Of a DNA stretch of 64,000 nucleotides, positions 26,407 through 33,501 are shown piece after piece (within the stretch, counting starts at the first letter, position 1; each line of letters opens with the position of its first letter). The notes beneath the pieces were generated by a model. The model did not search any database. It worked only from the letters and a program-made list of their open reading frames with translations, and was not told the DNA's origin. The stretch lies in the NCBI GenBank assembly GCA_024234075.1, contig JACKOV010000004.1:248001-312000 (forward strand), read 5' to 3'. The translations under genes and the position numbers were made by a program. This stretch comes from Nevskiaceae bacterium (GTDB lineage: Bacteria > Pseudomonadota > Gammaproteobacteria > Steroidobacterales > Steroidobacteraceae).

Positions 26407-27108
26407 TCAGAACGGCATCTTCGGCGACATGAAGAAGCGCGCCAGCCAGCCCGGTGCGTTGGCATCGGCCAGCGCGCCCTTGCCGGCGTAGGTGATGGCG
26501 GCGTTCGCGACCTTCGACGACGGCACCGTGTTGTCCGGCTCGATGTCGATCTGCCGTACCAGACCGCTGAGGCGCACGAATTCGCGGCCCTGATTGATGG
26601 TGATCCATTTCTCTCCGCGAACAAGCAAGGTGCCGTTCGGCAGGCGCTGCGCGATAGTCACGGTGATGTCGCCGTTTAGCCGGTTGCTCTGGCGGCTCGA
26701 ACCTTCGCCATCGAAGCTGGCATCGTTGGCGACGCTGCCGCTGAGGATCTCGGTGCCGCCGACCGTCACCGGGCGCCCACCGATCCGCGGACCCGGCAAG
26801 GCCACCGAGGTCGATTTGGCGGTCGAGGTGCTCGAGCTCTTCGAGGCATTCGTGCTCTCAACCAGGCGGATCGTCAGGATGTCGCCCACACGCCGTGCGG
26901 TGGCGTTCTCGAACAGCGGTACTTCGTAACCGGCCTGGTAGATCGCGCCGTTGCCGTAGGGCGGCGCGACGGCGGTCTCCGGCGGCGGTGGCTCCCAGGG
27001 CCCCGGATCGTGACTGAGACTGGCGCAACCGCCGGCCGCGAGCGCAATGAATGCGGTCGCGGCGAATCGCGCGAGCGAGGTGTGCAGACAGCAGAGTGAA
27101 GCGGTCAT
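26407..27108 (-). CDS. flgH: Flagellar L-ring lipoprotein FlgH
   Basis: 233 residues. FlgH forms the outer-membrane L ring. The N-terminus has a hydrophobic segment ending in a lipobox (ALAAGGC, Cys near residue 28). Conserved blocks: YQAGYEVPLFENATARRVGD, ILTIRLVESTNASKSSST, LPNGTLLVRGEKWITINQGR, and the end ANAPGWLARFF. Confidence 0.96.
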   Translation of the reverse strand: MTASLCCLHTSLARFAATAFIALAAGGCASLSHDPGPWEPPPPETAVAPPYGNGAIYQAGYEVPLFENATARRVGDILTIRLVESTNASKSSSTSTAKSTSVALPGPRIGGRPVTVGGTEILSGSVANDASFDGEGSSRQSNRLNGDITVTIAQRLPNGTLLVRGEKWITINQGREFVRLSGLVRQIDIEPDNTVPSSKVANAAITYAGKGALADANAPGWLARFFMSPKMPF

Positions 27109-27122
27109 GGTGTGCCGGTGAC

Positions 27123-27908
27123 TCAGATTCTGGAGGTCAGGTATTCGAGCATCTGGTCGGTGGTCGAGATCGCCTTGGAGTTCATCTCGTAAGCGCGCTG
27201 GGTTTCGATCATGGTCACCAGCTCCTCGACCACGTTGACGTTGGAGGCCTCCAGCGAACCCTGCTGTACGGTGCCCAGACCGTTCAGGCCGGGCGTGCCG
27301 CTCTGTGCCGGACCGCTGGCGGCGGACTCCATCAACATGTTCTCGCCGCGCGGCTGCAGTCCCGCCGGATTGATGAAGTCGACCAGCTGTATCGAACCGA
27401 GCTGCGAGGGTGCACTCTGGCCGGCCAGTTGCACGCTGACCGTGCCGTCGGTGCCGATGGAAATCGACTGCGCGCCGTCGGGGATGCTGATGCCCGGCTG
27501 CAAGGTGTAGCCGGACGAGGTCACGACTTCGCCCTGCGCGTTGACCTGGAAGCTGCCGTCCCGGGTATAGGCCGTGGTGCCGTCCGGCAGCAACACCTGG
27601 AAAAAACCCCGCCCGACGATCGCCAGATCGAGCGTATTGCCGGTCACCTGCATGTTGCCCTGGGTGTGCAGCTTCTCGGTCGCCACGACCCGCGTGCCGG
27701 TACCGAGATGCAGGCCCGAGGGGAGCTGGGTGTCCTGGGTCGCGGCCGAGCCGACCTGACGCAGGTTCTGGTAGAGCAGATCCTCGAACACGGCACGGCC
27801 GCGCTTGAAGCCCGTCGTGCTGACGTTGGCGAGGTTGTTGGCCGTGACGGCCATGCGGGTCTGCTGTGCGTCGAGCCCGGTTTTCGCGGCCCAGAGTGCG
27901 GGATCCAT
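27123..27908 (-). CDS. flgG: Flagellar distal rod protein FlgG
   Basis: 261 residues, the canonical FlgG length. FlgG makes the distal rod. N-terminal ALWAAKTGLDAQQTRMAVTA then NNLANVSTTGFKRGRAVFED and C-terminal ASNVNVVEELVTMIETQRAY then EMNSKAISTTDQMLEYLTSR are textbook FlgG. It lies 41 bases after flgF and 14 bases before flgH. Confidence 0.98.
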   Translation of the reverse strand: MDPALWAAKTGLDAQQTRMAVTANNLANVSTTGFKRGRAVFEDLLYQNLRQVGSAATQDTQLPSGLHLGTGTRVVATEKLHTQGNMQVTGNTLDLAIVGRGFFQVLLPDGTTAYTRDGSFQVNAQGEVVTSSGYTLQPGISIPDGAQSISIGTDGTVSVQLAGQSAPSQLGSIQLVDFINPAGLQPRGENMLMESAASGPAQSGTPGLNGLGTVQQGSLEASNVNVVEELVTMIETQRAYEMNSKAISTTDQMLEYLTSRI

Positions 27909-27949
27909 AAGCTATCCTCGGTAATGTCCTTGGTTGACGCCCCGGCCGG

Positions 27950-28690
27950 TCAGCCGAGCCGCAGCAGCGTGGCCGCTGCGCGTGCGTCGTCTTCGGCCGT
28001 GCGTATCGCCTTCAGCTGCATCTCGAACTGACGCGACAGCTCGATCATGTTGACCATCGCGCCGGCGGCATTGACGTTGCTCGACTCCAGCGCCCCGGTG
28101 ACCAGCCGCACGCCCGCATCGGCCGCGGCTTCGGCGCCGTCCGACTGGTGGAACAAGCCGTCGCTGCCGCGCTCCAGGGTCTGCCGCTCCGGATTGACCA
28201 GCTTGATGCGCGCCACCGTCGATATCGTTTCCGGCCCCTGCCCCACGGGCACGATCGATATCGAGCCATCCGCACCGATCGAGAGCGAGGTGTTCGGCGG
28301 CACGGCAATCGGTCCACCGTCGCCCAGCACCGGCAGGCCGGTCGCGGTCAGCAGCTGGCCGTTGACGTCGACCTGCAGGTTGCCGGCGCGGGTGTAGGCC
28401 TCGCGGCCATCGGGGCCCTGAACGGCGAGCCAGCCGTCGCCGTTCACCGCAACGTCGAGATCGCGGCCGGTCGAAACGATCGCTCCGATGTCGTCGTTCC
28501 AGCCCACGGTCGAGCTGGTCGCATAGGCGCGCGAAGCATGCCCGGGGCCCTCGACCGCCCGGCTCATGAAAGCCGTCAGGTCGGCGCGGAAGCCGGTGGT
28601 GGTGACATTGGCGAGGTTGTGGTTGTTCGCCGTCTGGGCGCGCAGCACTTCCTTCGCGCCCGTCATTGCCACATAGATCGCCTTGTCCAT
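27950..28690 (-). CDS. flgF: Flagellar proximal rod protein FlgF
   Basis: 246 residues. FlgF is a proximal rod subunit. N-terminal DKAIYVAMTGAKEVLRAQTA then NNHNLANVTTTGFRADLTAF is the family start, and the C-terminal half has ESSNVNAAGAMVNMIELSRQ then FEMQLKAIRTAEDDARAA. It starts 21 bases after the flgE stop. Confidence 0.97.
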   Translation of the reverse strand: MDKAIYVAMTGAKEVLRAQTANNHNLANVTTTGFRADLTAFMSRAVEGPGHASRAYATSSTVGWNDDIGAIVSTGRDLDVAVNGDGWLAVQGPDGREAYTRAGNLQVDVNGQLLTATGLPVLGDGGPIAVPPNTSLSIGADGSISIVPVGQGPETISTVARIKLVNPERQTLERGSDGLFHQSDGAEAAADAGVRLVTGALESSNVNAAGAMVNMIELSRQFEMQLKAIRTAEDDARAAATLLRLG

Positions 28691-28711
28691 CGTCCGGCTC
28701 CGTCAGTGGGC

Positions 28712-29926
28712 TCAGCGGATGTTGATCACGGTCTGGGTGATCGCGTCATTGGTGCGGATCATCTGCGCGTTCGCCTGGAAGTTGCGTTGCGCGGTGATCA
28801 TCGAGACCAGCTGTTCGGTGATGTCGACGTTCGAGGCTTCGAGCGCACCGGCCTGGATCAGGCCGAGTCCCGCCGTACCGGCAGCGCCACGCAACGCCTG
28901 GCCGGAGGTGTAGGTTTCCGACCAGTTGGTGTCGCCGAGCTGCTGCAGACCGTTGGGATTGGAAAACTGCACCATCGCGACCTGCCCTAGGGCCTGGGAG
29001 CGCCCGTTGGTGAAGCGGGCCTGCACCACGCCCGAGGCGTCGGTATCGATGCCGATCAGCCGGCCGGTCGTGTATCCGTCCTGCACCACGGAATTGACCG
29101 AGAAGGCCTGGCCGTACTGCGTCGTGTCGCCGAAGTCGTAGGTCAGGTCGATCGGCGCCGCGCCGGTCGCCGGGGTATAGGGCGGGAATGTGATTCGGCC
29201 GCCGGCCGGTGCCTGCAACACGCCGGTGTTCGAATAGCTCAAGGTCTGGGGCGTGCCGACCGCATTGCCGTCGACGTACAGACGCTGGGTCCATTCGTTG
29301 GCGGTGCCGGTCTTGTTGAAGTACAGCGTCGCGGTGTGCGCGGCACCCAGCGAGTCGTAGACGGTCATCGAGGTCGACTGCGTATAGCTGTCGGGATCCG
29401 CGGGATCGAAAGGCGCGGTCGGCTCGGTGGCATTCGACGGCAGGTTCAGCACCACGTCCACATTGCTGGTGGCGTTTGGCGGACTCTCTCCGGTCACCAG
29501 GCGCAGGTCCTGCAACGAACCGGTGTTGAAGCCGCCCTGCGGCGTCGGCGGGAACGCCTGCAGCCGCTGGTTGCGGAAGTTGACGACGTAACCATCGCGA
29601 TCGACCTGGAAGGCGCCGGCGCGACTGTAGACCTGCGCACCGCCGTCGTTCAGGACGAAGAAACCTTCGCCGCTGATCGCCATGTCCAGGCTGTTGCCGG
29701 TGAAGTCGACATTGCCCTGGGTGAACTTCTGGGCGACGTCGGCGACCCGCACGCCGCTGCCGGTCTGGGTGTTGGTGGTGCCCAGCGCGGACACGGCGAA
29801 CAATTCCGCGAACTGCGCGCGCGAGCCCTTGAAGCCGGTCGTGCTGGCGTTGGCGATGTTGTTCGCGGTCACCGAGAGATCGGCGTTGGCGGCACTCAGG
29901 CCGGAGATCGCGGTACGGAAGGACAT
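28712..29926 (-). CDS. flgE: Flagellar hook protein FlgE
   Basis: 404 residues. FlgE polymerises into the hook. N-terminal SFRTAISGLSAANADLSVTA then NNIANASTTGFKGSRAQFAE; C-terminal ASNVDITEQLVSMITAQRNF then QANAQMIRTNDAITQTVINI. The middle holds the surface-exposed D2 domain (TAPFDPADPDSYTQSTSMTV). Start has AGGAG upstream. No anomaly was seen. Confidence 0.98.
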   Translation of the reverse strand: MSFRTAISGLSAANADLSVTANNIANASTTGFKGSRAQFAELFAVSALGTTNTQTGSGVRVADVAQKFTQGNVDFTGNSLDMAISGEGFFVLNDGGAQVYSRAGAFQVDRDGYVVNFRNQRLQAFPPTPQGGFNTGSLQDLRLVTGESPPNATSNVDVVLNLPSNATEPTAPFDPADPDSYTQSTSMTVYDSLGAAHTATLYFNKTGTANEWTQRLYVDGNAVGTPQTLSYSNTGVLQAPAGGRITFPPYTPATGAAPIDLTYDFGDTTQYGQAFSVNSVVQDGYTTGRLIGIDTDASGVVQARFTNGRSQALGQVAMVQFSNPNGLQQLGDTNWSETYTSGQALRGAAGTAGLGLIQAGALEASNVDITEQLVSMITAQRNFQANAQMIRTNDAITQTVINIR

Positions 29927-29966
29927 CGGTTTGCTCCTGTCGGGAAAGGGTTTCGGGCCTGCACGC

Positions 29967-30635
29967 CTACATCACCCGGCGCACGGCGCCGAGCGCCAGC
30001 GAGCCGGCAGTGGTGTTCAAGGTCAGGCCGCCGCCGGCGGCATCGAAAGTCACGCTGTCGACGCGCTGCTGCAGCAGCGTCTCGGTTGTTTCGGAGTAGT
30101 TGCCGATCTGCGCAGTGGCTTCCACGTAGTAGCTGCCGGACGGCACGCGCACACCGCGGGCATCCAGGCCGTCCCAGTTGAAGCTGCTCATGCCGGCCTG
30201 TGGTTCGAGGCTGATCTGGCGTACCAGCGCACCGGAGGCATCGCGTATCCGGACGTCGATCCGGCTGCTGCCTTCGGGCGTCGAGACCATGCCGCTGACG
30301 CCGCCCTCGGCGCCGAGCTCGACGCTGTCGCTGCTCGCCAGCACTTCGCGCCCCACCAGTGTTGCGCCCTCGAGCAGCTGCGATGAGCGCAATGAGCCGG
30401 CGAGTTCGGTGACCGAGTCCCTCATGCCCTGGATGCCGGTCACCGAGCTGAACTGGGCGAGCTGGCCGAGAAACTCCTGCGGCTCGAGCGGCTTCAGGGG
30501 GTCCTGGTTGCGCAGCTGCGCGAGCATCAAGGTCAGGAATGCATCCTGGCCCAGTTCGGCGCGGGACGTTCCATTGGCGCTCACGGCGCTCAACGGATCG
30601 GCGGCGGTCGAGAATATTGCGGTGGAGGACGACAT
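29967..30635 (-). CDS. flgD: Flagellar hook-cap protein FlgD
   Basis: 222 residues. FlgD caps the growing hook. The N-terminal signature is LGQDAFLTLMLAQLRNQDPL then KPLEPQEFLGQLAQFSSVTG. The C-terminal part has the FlgD Ig-like and Tudor-like fold (SSFNWDGLDARGVRVPSGSY). It is 33 bases after flgC and 40 bases before flgE. Confidence 0.96.
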   Translation of the reverse strand: MSSSTAIFSTAADPLSAVSANGTSRAELGQDAFLTLMLAQLRNQDPLKPLEPQEFLGQLAQFSSVTGIQGMRDSVTELAGSLRSSQLLEGATLVGREVLASSDSVELGAEGGVSGMVSTPEGSSRIDVRIRDASGALVRQISLEPQAGMSSFNWDGLDARGVRVPSGSYYVEATAQIGNYSETTETLLQQRVDSVTFDAAGGGLTLNTTAGSLALGAVRRVM

Positions 30636-30668
30636 GTGAATGAACTCCGGCTAGCGGGGCGGCGATGC

Positions 30669-31103
30669 TCAGGACTGCCCGAGCCGCAGCGTCGCAAGCA
30701 GCATTTCCTTCGAGGTATTCATCACCTCGACGTTGTTCTGGTACGAGCGCGAGGCCGAGATCATGTCGACCATCTCCTCAACCACGTTGACGTTCGGCGC
30801 ATAGACATAGCCGTTGGCATCGGCCAGCGGGTTGCCCGGCTCGTAGCGCGCCAGGGGCGGCGCCTCGACCTCGGTGATGCCCCGCACACGTACCGCGGCG
30901 CCGGCTTCGGCAGTCACGGCGCCCGGCGCGCCGCTCACCGCCGAGCGCACCGCCTCGAAGATCGGATGGCGTGCCTTGTAGACCTGCCCCGGATCGCCGC
31001 TGACGCTGTTGGCATTGGCGAGGTTGCTGGCGACCGTATTGATGCGCACCGACTGCGCCGCCATCCCGGAACCGGCGATGTCGAATACCTTGAACGTGGA
31101 CAT
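30669..31103 (-). CDS. flgC: Flagellar rod protein FlgC
   Basis: 144 residues. FlgC is a proximal rod subunit. N-terminal FDIAGSGMAAQSVRINTVAS then NLANANSVSGDPGQVYKARH; C-terminal YVYAPNVNVVEEMVDMISAS then RSYQNNVEVMNTSKEMLLAT. Its start is 16 bases after the flgB stop. Confidence 0.97.
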   Translation of the reverse strand: MSTFKVFDIAGSGMAAQSVRINTVASNLANANSVSGDPGQVYKARHPIFEAVRSAVSGAPGAVTAEAGAAVRVRGITEVEAPPLARYEPGNPLADANGYVYAPNVNVVEEMVDMISASRSYQNNVEVMNTSKEMLLATLRLGQS

Positions 31104-31119
31104 GCGCTGCGCCTCCGGT

Positions 31120-31527
31120 CTACTGGCCGGTGATCGCGGTCATCAGGCCGCGCAGCCGGGAATTGATGAAGGTCAGCGTCGCCTGGTAGCGGACGGCGTT
31201 TTCGGCAAACGAGGCCTGTTCGACCTGCACATCGACCGTATTGCCATCGAGCGCCGGGGCGAGCGGCTCGCGATAACGCAACGCGCCTCCAGGCCCGGCG
31301 TTGTCGCCGGGAGCGGCCACATGGCGTCCCTGGGTCGTGCTGAGACTGAGGCCGCCGCCGGCCTGCGCATGACCGGCTGCGGCCAATGCCGCGCGGAAAT
31401 CGAGGTCGCGCGCCTTGAAGTTCGGTGTGTCGGCGTTTGCCAGATTGTTGGCGAGCAGCTCGGCACGCTGCGAACGCAAACGCAGCGCATCGGCATGGAC
31501 TCCGATATGGGTGTCGAGATCGAGCAC
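31120..31527 (-). CDS. flgB: Flagellar rod protein FlgB
   Basis: 135 residues from a GTG start at 31527, chosen because GGAGG lies 8 bases upstream and the resulting length matches the family; the longer frame to 31683 would start upstream of the promoter. FlgB is the first proximal rod subunit. Signature: GVHADALRLRSQRAELLANN then LANADTPNFKARDLDFRAAL, and a C-terminal AENAVRYQATLTFINSRLRG. First gene of the flgBCDEFGHIJ operon. Confidence 0.95.
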   Translation of the reverse strand: MLDLDTHIGVHADALRLRSQRAELLANNLANADTPNFKARDLDFRAALAAAGHAQAGGGLSLSTTQGRHVAAPGDNAGPGGALRYREPLAPALDGNTVDVQVEQASFAENAVRYQATLTFINSRLRGLMTAITGQ

Positions 31528-31567
31528 GTGGCATACCTCCGACGGAATTCCGTCTTGGCCGGGAGGT

Positions 31568-31583
31568 AGCAAGTGGCGTGCCA
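31568..31583 (-). promoter_or_regulatory. sigma54 promoter for the flgB operon
   Basis: Minus strand: TGGCACG, four bases (CCAC), TTGCT, an exact consensus match. The predicted start near 31556 gives a leader of about 29 bases before the GTG at 31527, and supports that start over the longer frame. It lies in the 252-base gap between the divergent flgB and flgA. Confidence 0.87.
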
Positions 31584-31757
31584 ATGGCGCTGGAGGCCGT
31601 TCGAGCGGCCTGAAGGCGCACTCGCGGCCGAGGATTCGTGACGCAGTGCCGTGGAGGCGGCAGGCCGCTGCCGCCGGCGGCAAGGCTCCGCTGGGTCAGT
31701 GGCTGCGTCCACCGAGTGTATCGGTAGCGAAGCGCCAGACTTTAGTCGCTGCTGGCG

Positions 31758-31773
31758 TGGCATGCCGTTTGCT
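31758..31773 (+). promoter_or_regulatory. Candidate sigma54 promoter for flgA
   Basis: Plus strand: TGGCATG, four bases (CCGT), TTGCT, with correct spacing. The predicted transcript start (near 31784) falls 4 bases inside the longest flgA reading frame. If the promoter is real, flgA must start further downstream or be nearly leaderless. Confidence 0.55.
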
Positions 31774-31779
31774 TGATCT

Positions 31780-32571
31780 GTGCCCGTGCACCCGCGATCG
31801 CCTCAAGCTGCCCTGCCACTGCGCCCGCGACACCCCACGTCGCGGTGGGCCGCCGTGTGTGCGCTTGGCGGCCTCCTTCAGGGGATCATGATCGCTCCCC
31901 CTGCCGCCGCCGACACCGTGTTGCAGCCGCTTGCGGCCATCGCACGGCGCGCCGAACTTGCCGTCCGGGGGAGCTTGCCTCAGGCCAGCGAACTGCAGGA
32001 GCGTGCGGCAACGGTGCGGATCGAGGCGCGGCAGCCCGATTCGAGGCTACGGCTCGCGGCCTGTGCCGAGCCGCTGGAGGCGCAGCTTCCGGCGGTCCGC
32101 AGCGGCAACGGTGCGCGGACGGTCGTCACCGTACGTTGTCCCGGCCCCAGCCGCTGGAGCGTCCTGGTGCCGGTGGCCGTGGAGTCGACGGTCAGGGTCT
32201 GGACAACCACCCGGGCCTTGCCTCGCGGCGCCCGCCCGGGAGTCGGTGATGCGATCCAAACAACACAGACAATTCACGGTTTTTCAAACAGTTATATAGT
32301 CAACCTTGAAGAGATTGAAGGTTTTCATCTGGCCCGCCCCCTGCCCGCCGGGACCCCGCTCGAGCGCGGCGTGCTGGCTGCCGACCCGGTGGTACGTCGC
32401 GGCGAAAGTGTGACGCTGCTCGCAACCCAGGGCGGTCTCGAGATCCGCGCACCGGGGCGTGCGCTGACCGATGCGGCACCGGGCGAGCGGGTACGGGTGC
32501 AGAATGTGAATTCGCTCAAGATCGTCGAAGGGCGTGCCGATAACTCCGGCAGGGTACGGGTGGATCACTGA
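31780..32571 (+). CDS. flgA: Flagellar P-ring assembly chaperone FlgA
   Basis: 263 residues from GTG 31780, the longest frame; the true start is uncertain because of the promoter at 31758-31773 (GTGs at 31786 and 31855 are alternatives). A signal sequence is visible (RWAAVCALGGLLQGIMIAPP, then AAADT). The C-terminal SAF domain shows RPLPAGTPLERGVLAADPVV, RRGESVTLLATQGGLEIRAP and VRVQNVNSLKIVEGRADNSG. FlgA is the periplasmic chaperone for P-ring assembly by FlgI. A stretch of about 76 bases (32257-32332) is only about one-third G+C, unlike everything round it, yet stays in frame. Confidence 0.9.
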   Translation: MPVHPRSPQAALPLRPRHPTSRWAAVCALGGLLQGIMIAPPAAADTVLQPLAAIARRAELAVRGSLPQASELQERAATVRIEARQPDSRLRLAACAEPLEAQLPAVRSGNGARTVVTVRCPGPSRWSVLVPVAVESTVRVWTTTRALPRGARPGVGDAIQTTQTIHGFSNSYIVNLEEIEGFHLARPLPAGTPLERGVLAADPVVRRGESVTLLATQGGLEIRAPGRALTDAAPGERVRVQNVNSLKIVEGRADNSGRVRVDH

Positions 32572-32600
32572 TGACCCGCGAGGATTTGTCCACGCGACCC

Positions 32601-32627
32601 TCAAGGTTCGCCCGGCTGTGCCGATAG
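32601..32627 (+). promoter_or_regulatory. sigma28 (FliA) promoter for flgMN
   Basis: Plus strand: TCAA, 15 bases, GCCGATAG. The -10 matches the sigma28 consensus at seven of eight positions, with exact spacing. It lies 27 bases before the flgM ATG. flgM under its own sigma factor is the usual feedback design. Confidence 0.8.
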
Positions 32628-32653
32628 CCTGTCAGCAGGTAGGAATGCAGATC

Positions 32654-32980
32654 ATGAATACCAAGATCGACGGGGTGGAGACACGCCCGATCAGCGTCAA
32701 AGACAGCCCTTCGGCCGCGCGCCCGCGTGACCTTGCAGGCGCCGAAGGTCAGGCCGGCAGCACGGTCGGCGGCACCGATATCAGTATTACGGCCGGCGCA
32801 CGCCAGCTCGCGGCGCTCGAGAAGACGATCGCGGCGCTGCCCATGGTCGACGATGCGCGGGTCGCCGCCGCAGCGCTGGCGATCGAGCAGGGACGCTATC
32901 AGATCGACGCGCAACTGATTGCGGACAAGCTGATCCGCTCGGACTACGAGTTGTCGCAGGCGGGCGGCCGTGAGAAGTGA
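32654..32980 (+). CDS. flgM: Anti-sigma28 factor FlgM
   Basis: 108 residues from ATG 32654 (AGGA 9 bases upstream); the frame extends upstream through the promoter and is not used. FlgM binds FliA until the hook is complete and is then exported. The N-terminus is polar and disordered-looking (TKIDGVETRPISVKDSPSAA); the C-terminal FliA-binding helices are LEKTIAALPMVDDARVAAAA, LAIEQGRYQIDAQLIADKLI then RSDYEL. The stop overlaps the flgN start region by 11 bases. Confidence 0.95.
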   Translation: MNTKIDGVETRPISVKDSPSAARPRDLAGAEGQAGSTVGGTDISITAGARQLAALEKTIAALPMVDDARVAAAALAIEQGRYQIDAQLIADKLIRSDYELSQAGGREK

Positions 32981-33476
32981 TGCCGTGGAACCCGGTCTGG
33001 TCCGGGAACAGCTCGCCGCCCTGATCGACTCCGAGCACCGCACGCTGGCGGACCTGGAGCGGCTGCTGCACCAGGAACACGAGCAGCTGGTTCGCAACGA
33101 CAGCGCCGAAGCACTCGAAGCGGCCTGCAATGCGCGCCAGACGCGGATGGGCGAGCTGCTGCGCGTCCAGGACGAGCGTCGCGAGTTGCTGCGCATGCTC
33201 GGTCAGAGCCCGGATCACATCGGGCTCGATGCCGTGCTGCGCGATTGCGACGGCGACAATCAGCTGCGGGTTCGCTGGCAGTCCTGCGGCGAGGCTGCAC
33301 AGCGCTGTCGGGAGCTCAACGACCGCAACAGCGCGCTGGTCAATGCGCGGATGAAGCGCGTCGAGGGCATGCTCGAACTGTTGACCGGACAGCAGCGCCC
33401 CGGCCCCAGCGTCTACGGTCCGCAGGGCCAGGTCGCCAGTGGCTCGACCTCCCGGTTCGTCGCCGCCGAAGCCTGA
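32970..33476 (+). CDS. flgN: Flagellar synthesis chaperone FlgN
   Basis: 168 residues. FlgN chaperones FlgK and FlgL. Long helices rich in Glu, Arg and Leu are predicted (LAALIDSEHRTLADLERLLH, QEHEQLVRNDSAEALEAACN, LRVQDERRELLRMLG), with the family-type C-terminal CRELNDRNSALVNARMKRVE then GMLELLTG. It overlaps flgM by 11 bases, which suggests coupled translation. Its 3' end meets the oxidoreductase gene head-on with 13 bases between stops. Confidence 0.92.
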   Translation: MRSDAVEPGLVREQLAALIDSEHRTLADLERLLHQEHEQLVRNDSAEALEAACNARQTRMGELLRVQDERRELLRMLGQSPDHIGLDAVLRDCDGDNQLRVRWQSCGEAAQRCRELNDRNSALVNARMKRVEGMLELLTGQQRPGPSVYGPQGQVASGSTSRFVAAEA

Positions 33477-33479
33477 GCC

Positions 33480-33501
33480 GGGCTGCGCCTCAGCGCAGCC
33501 C
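33480..33501. terminator. Bidirectional stem-loop at the flgN / oxidoreductase junction
   Basis: GGGCTGCGC (33480-33488) pairs perfectly with GCGCAGCCC (33493-33501) across a 4-base loop. It lies 3 bases after the flgN stop, and the stop codon of the convergent oxidoreductase gene (33490-33492) is in the loop. There is no T-tract on either side; it can work for both transcripts as a 3' end structure. Confidence 0.5.

Noticed and set aside
32516..32543. Second sigma28-like site (TCAA-N16-GCCGATAA) in the flgA 3' end
   Set aside because: The -10 is perfect, but the spacing is 16, not 15, and the bases encode a conserved FlgA segment (NSLKIVEGRADNSG). The site at 32601-32627 is closer and correctly spaced.
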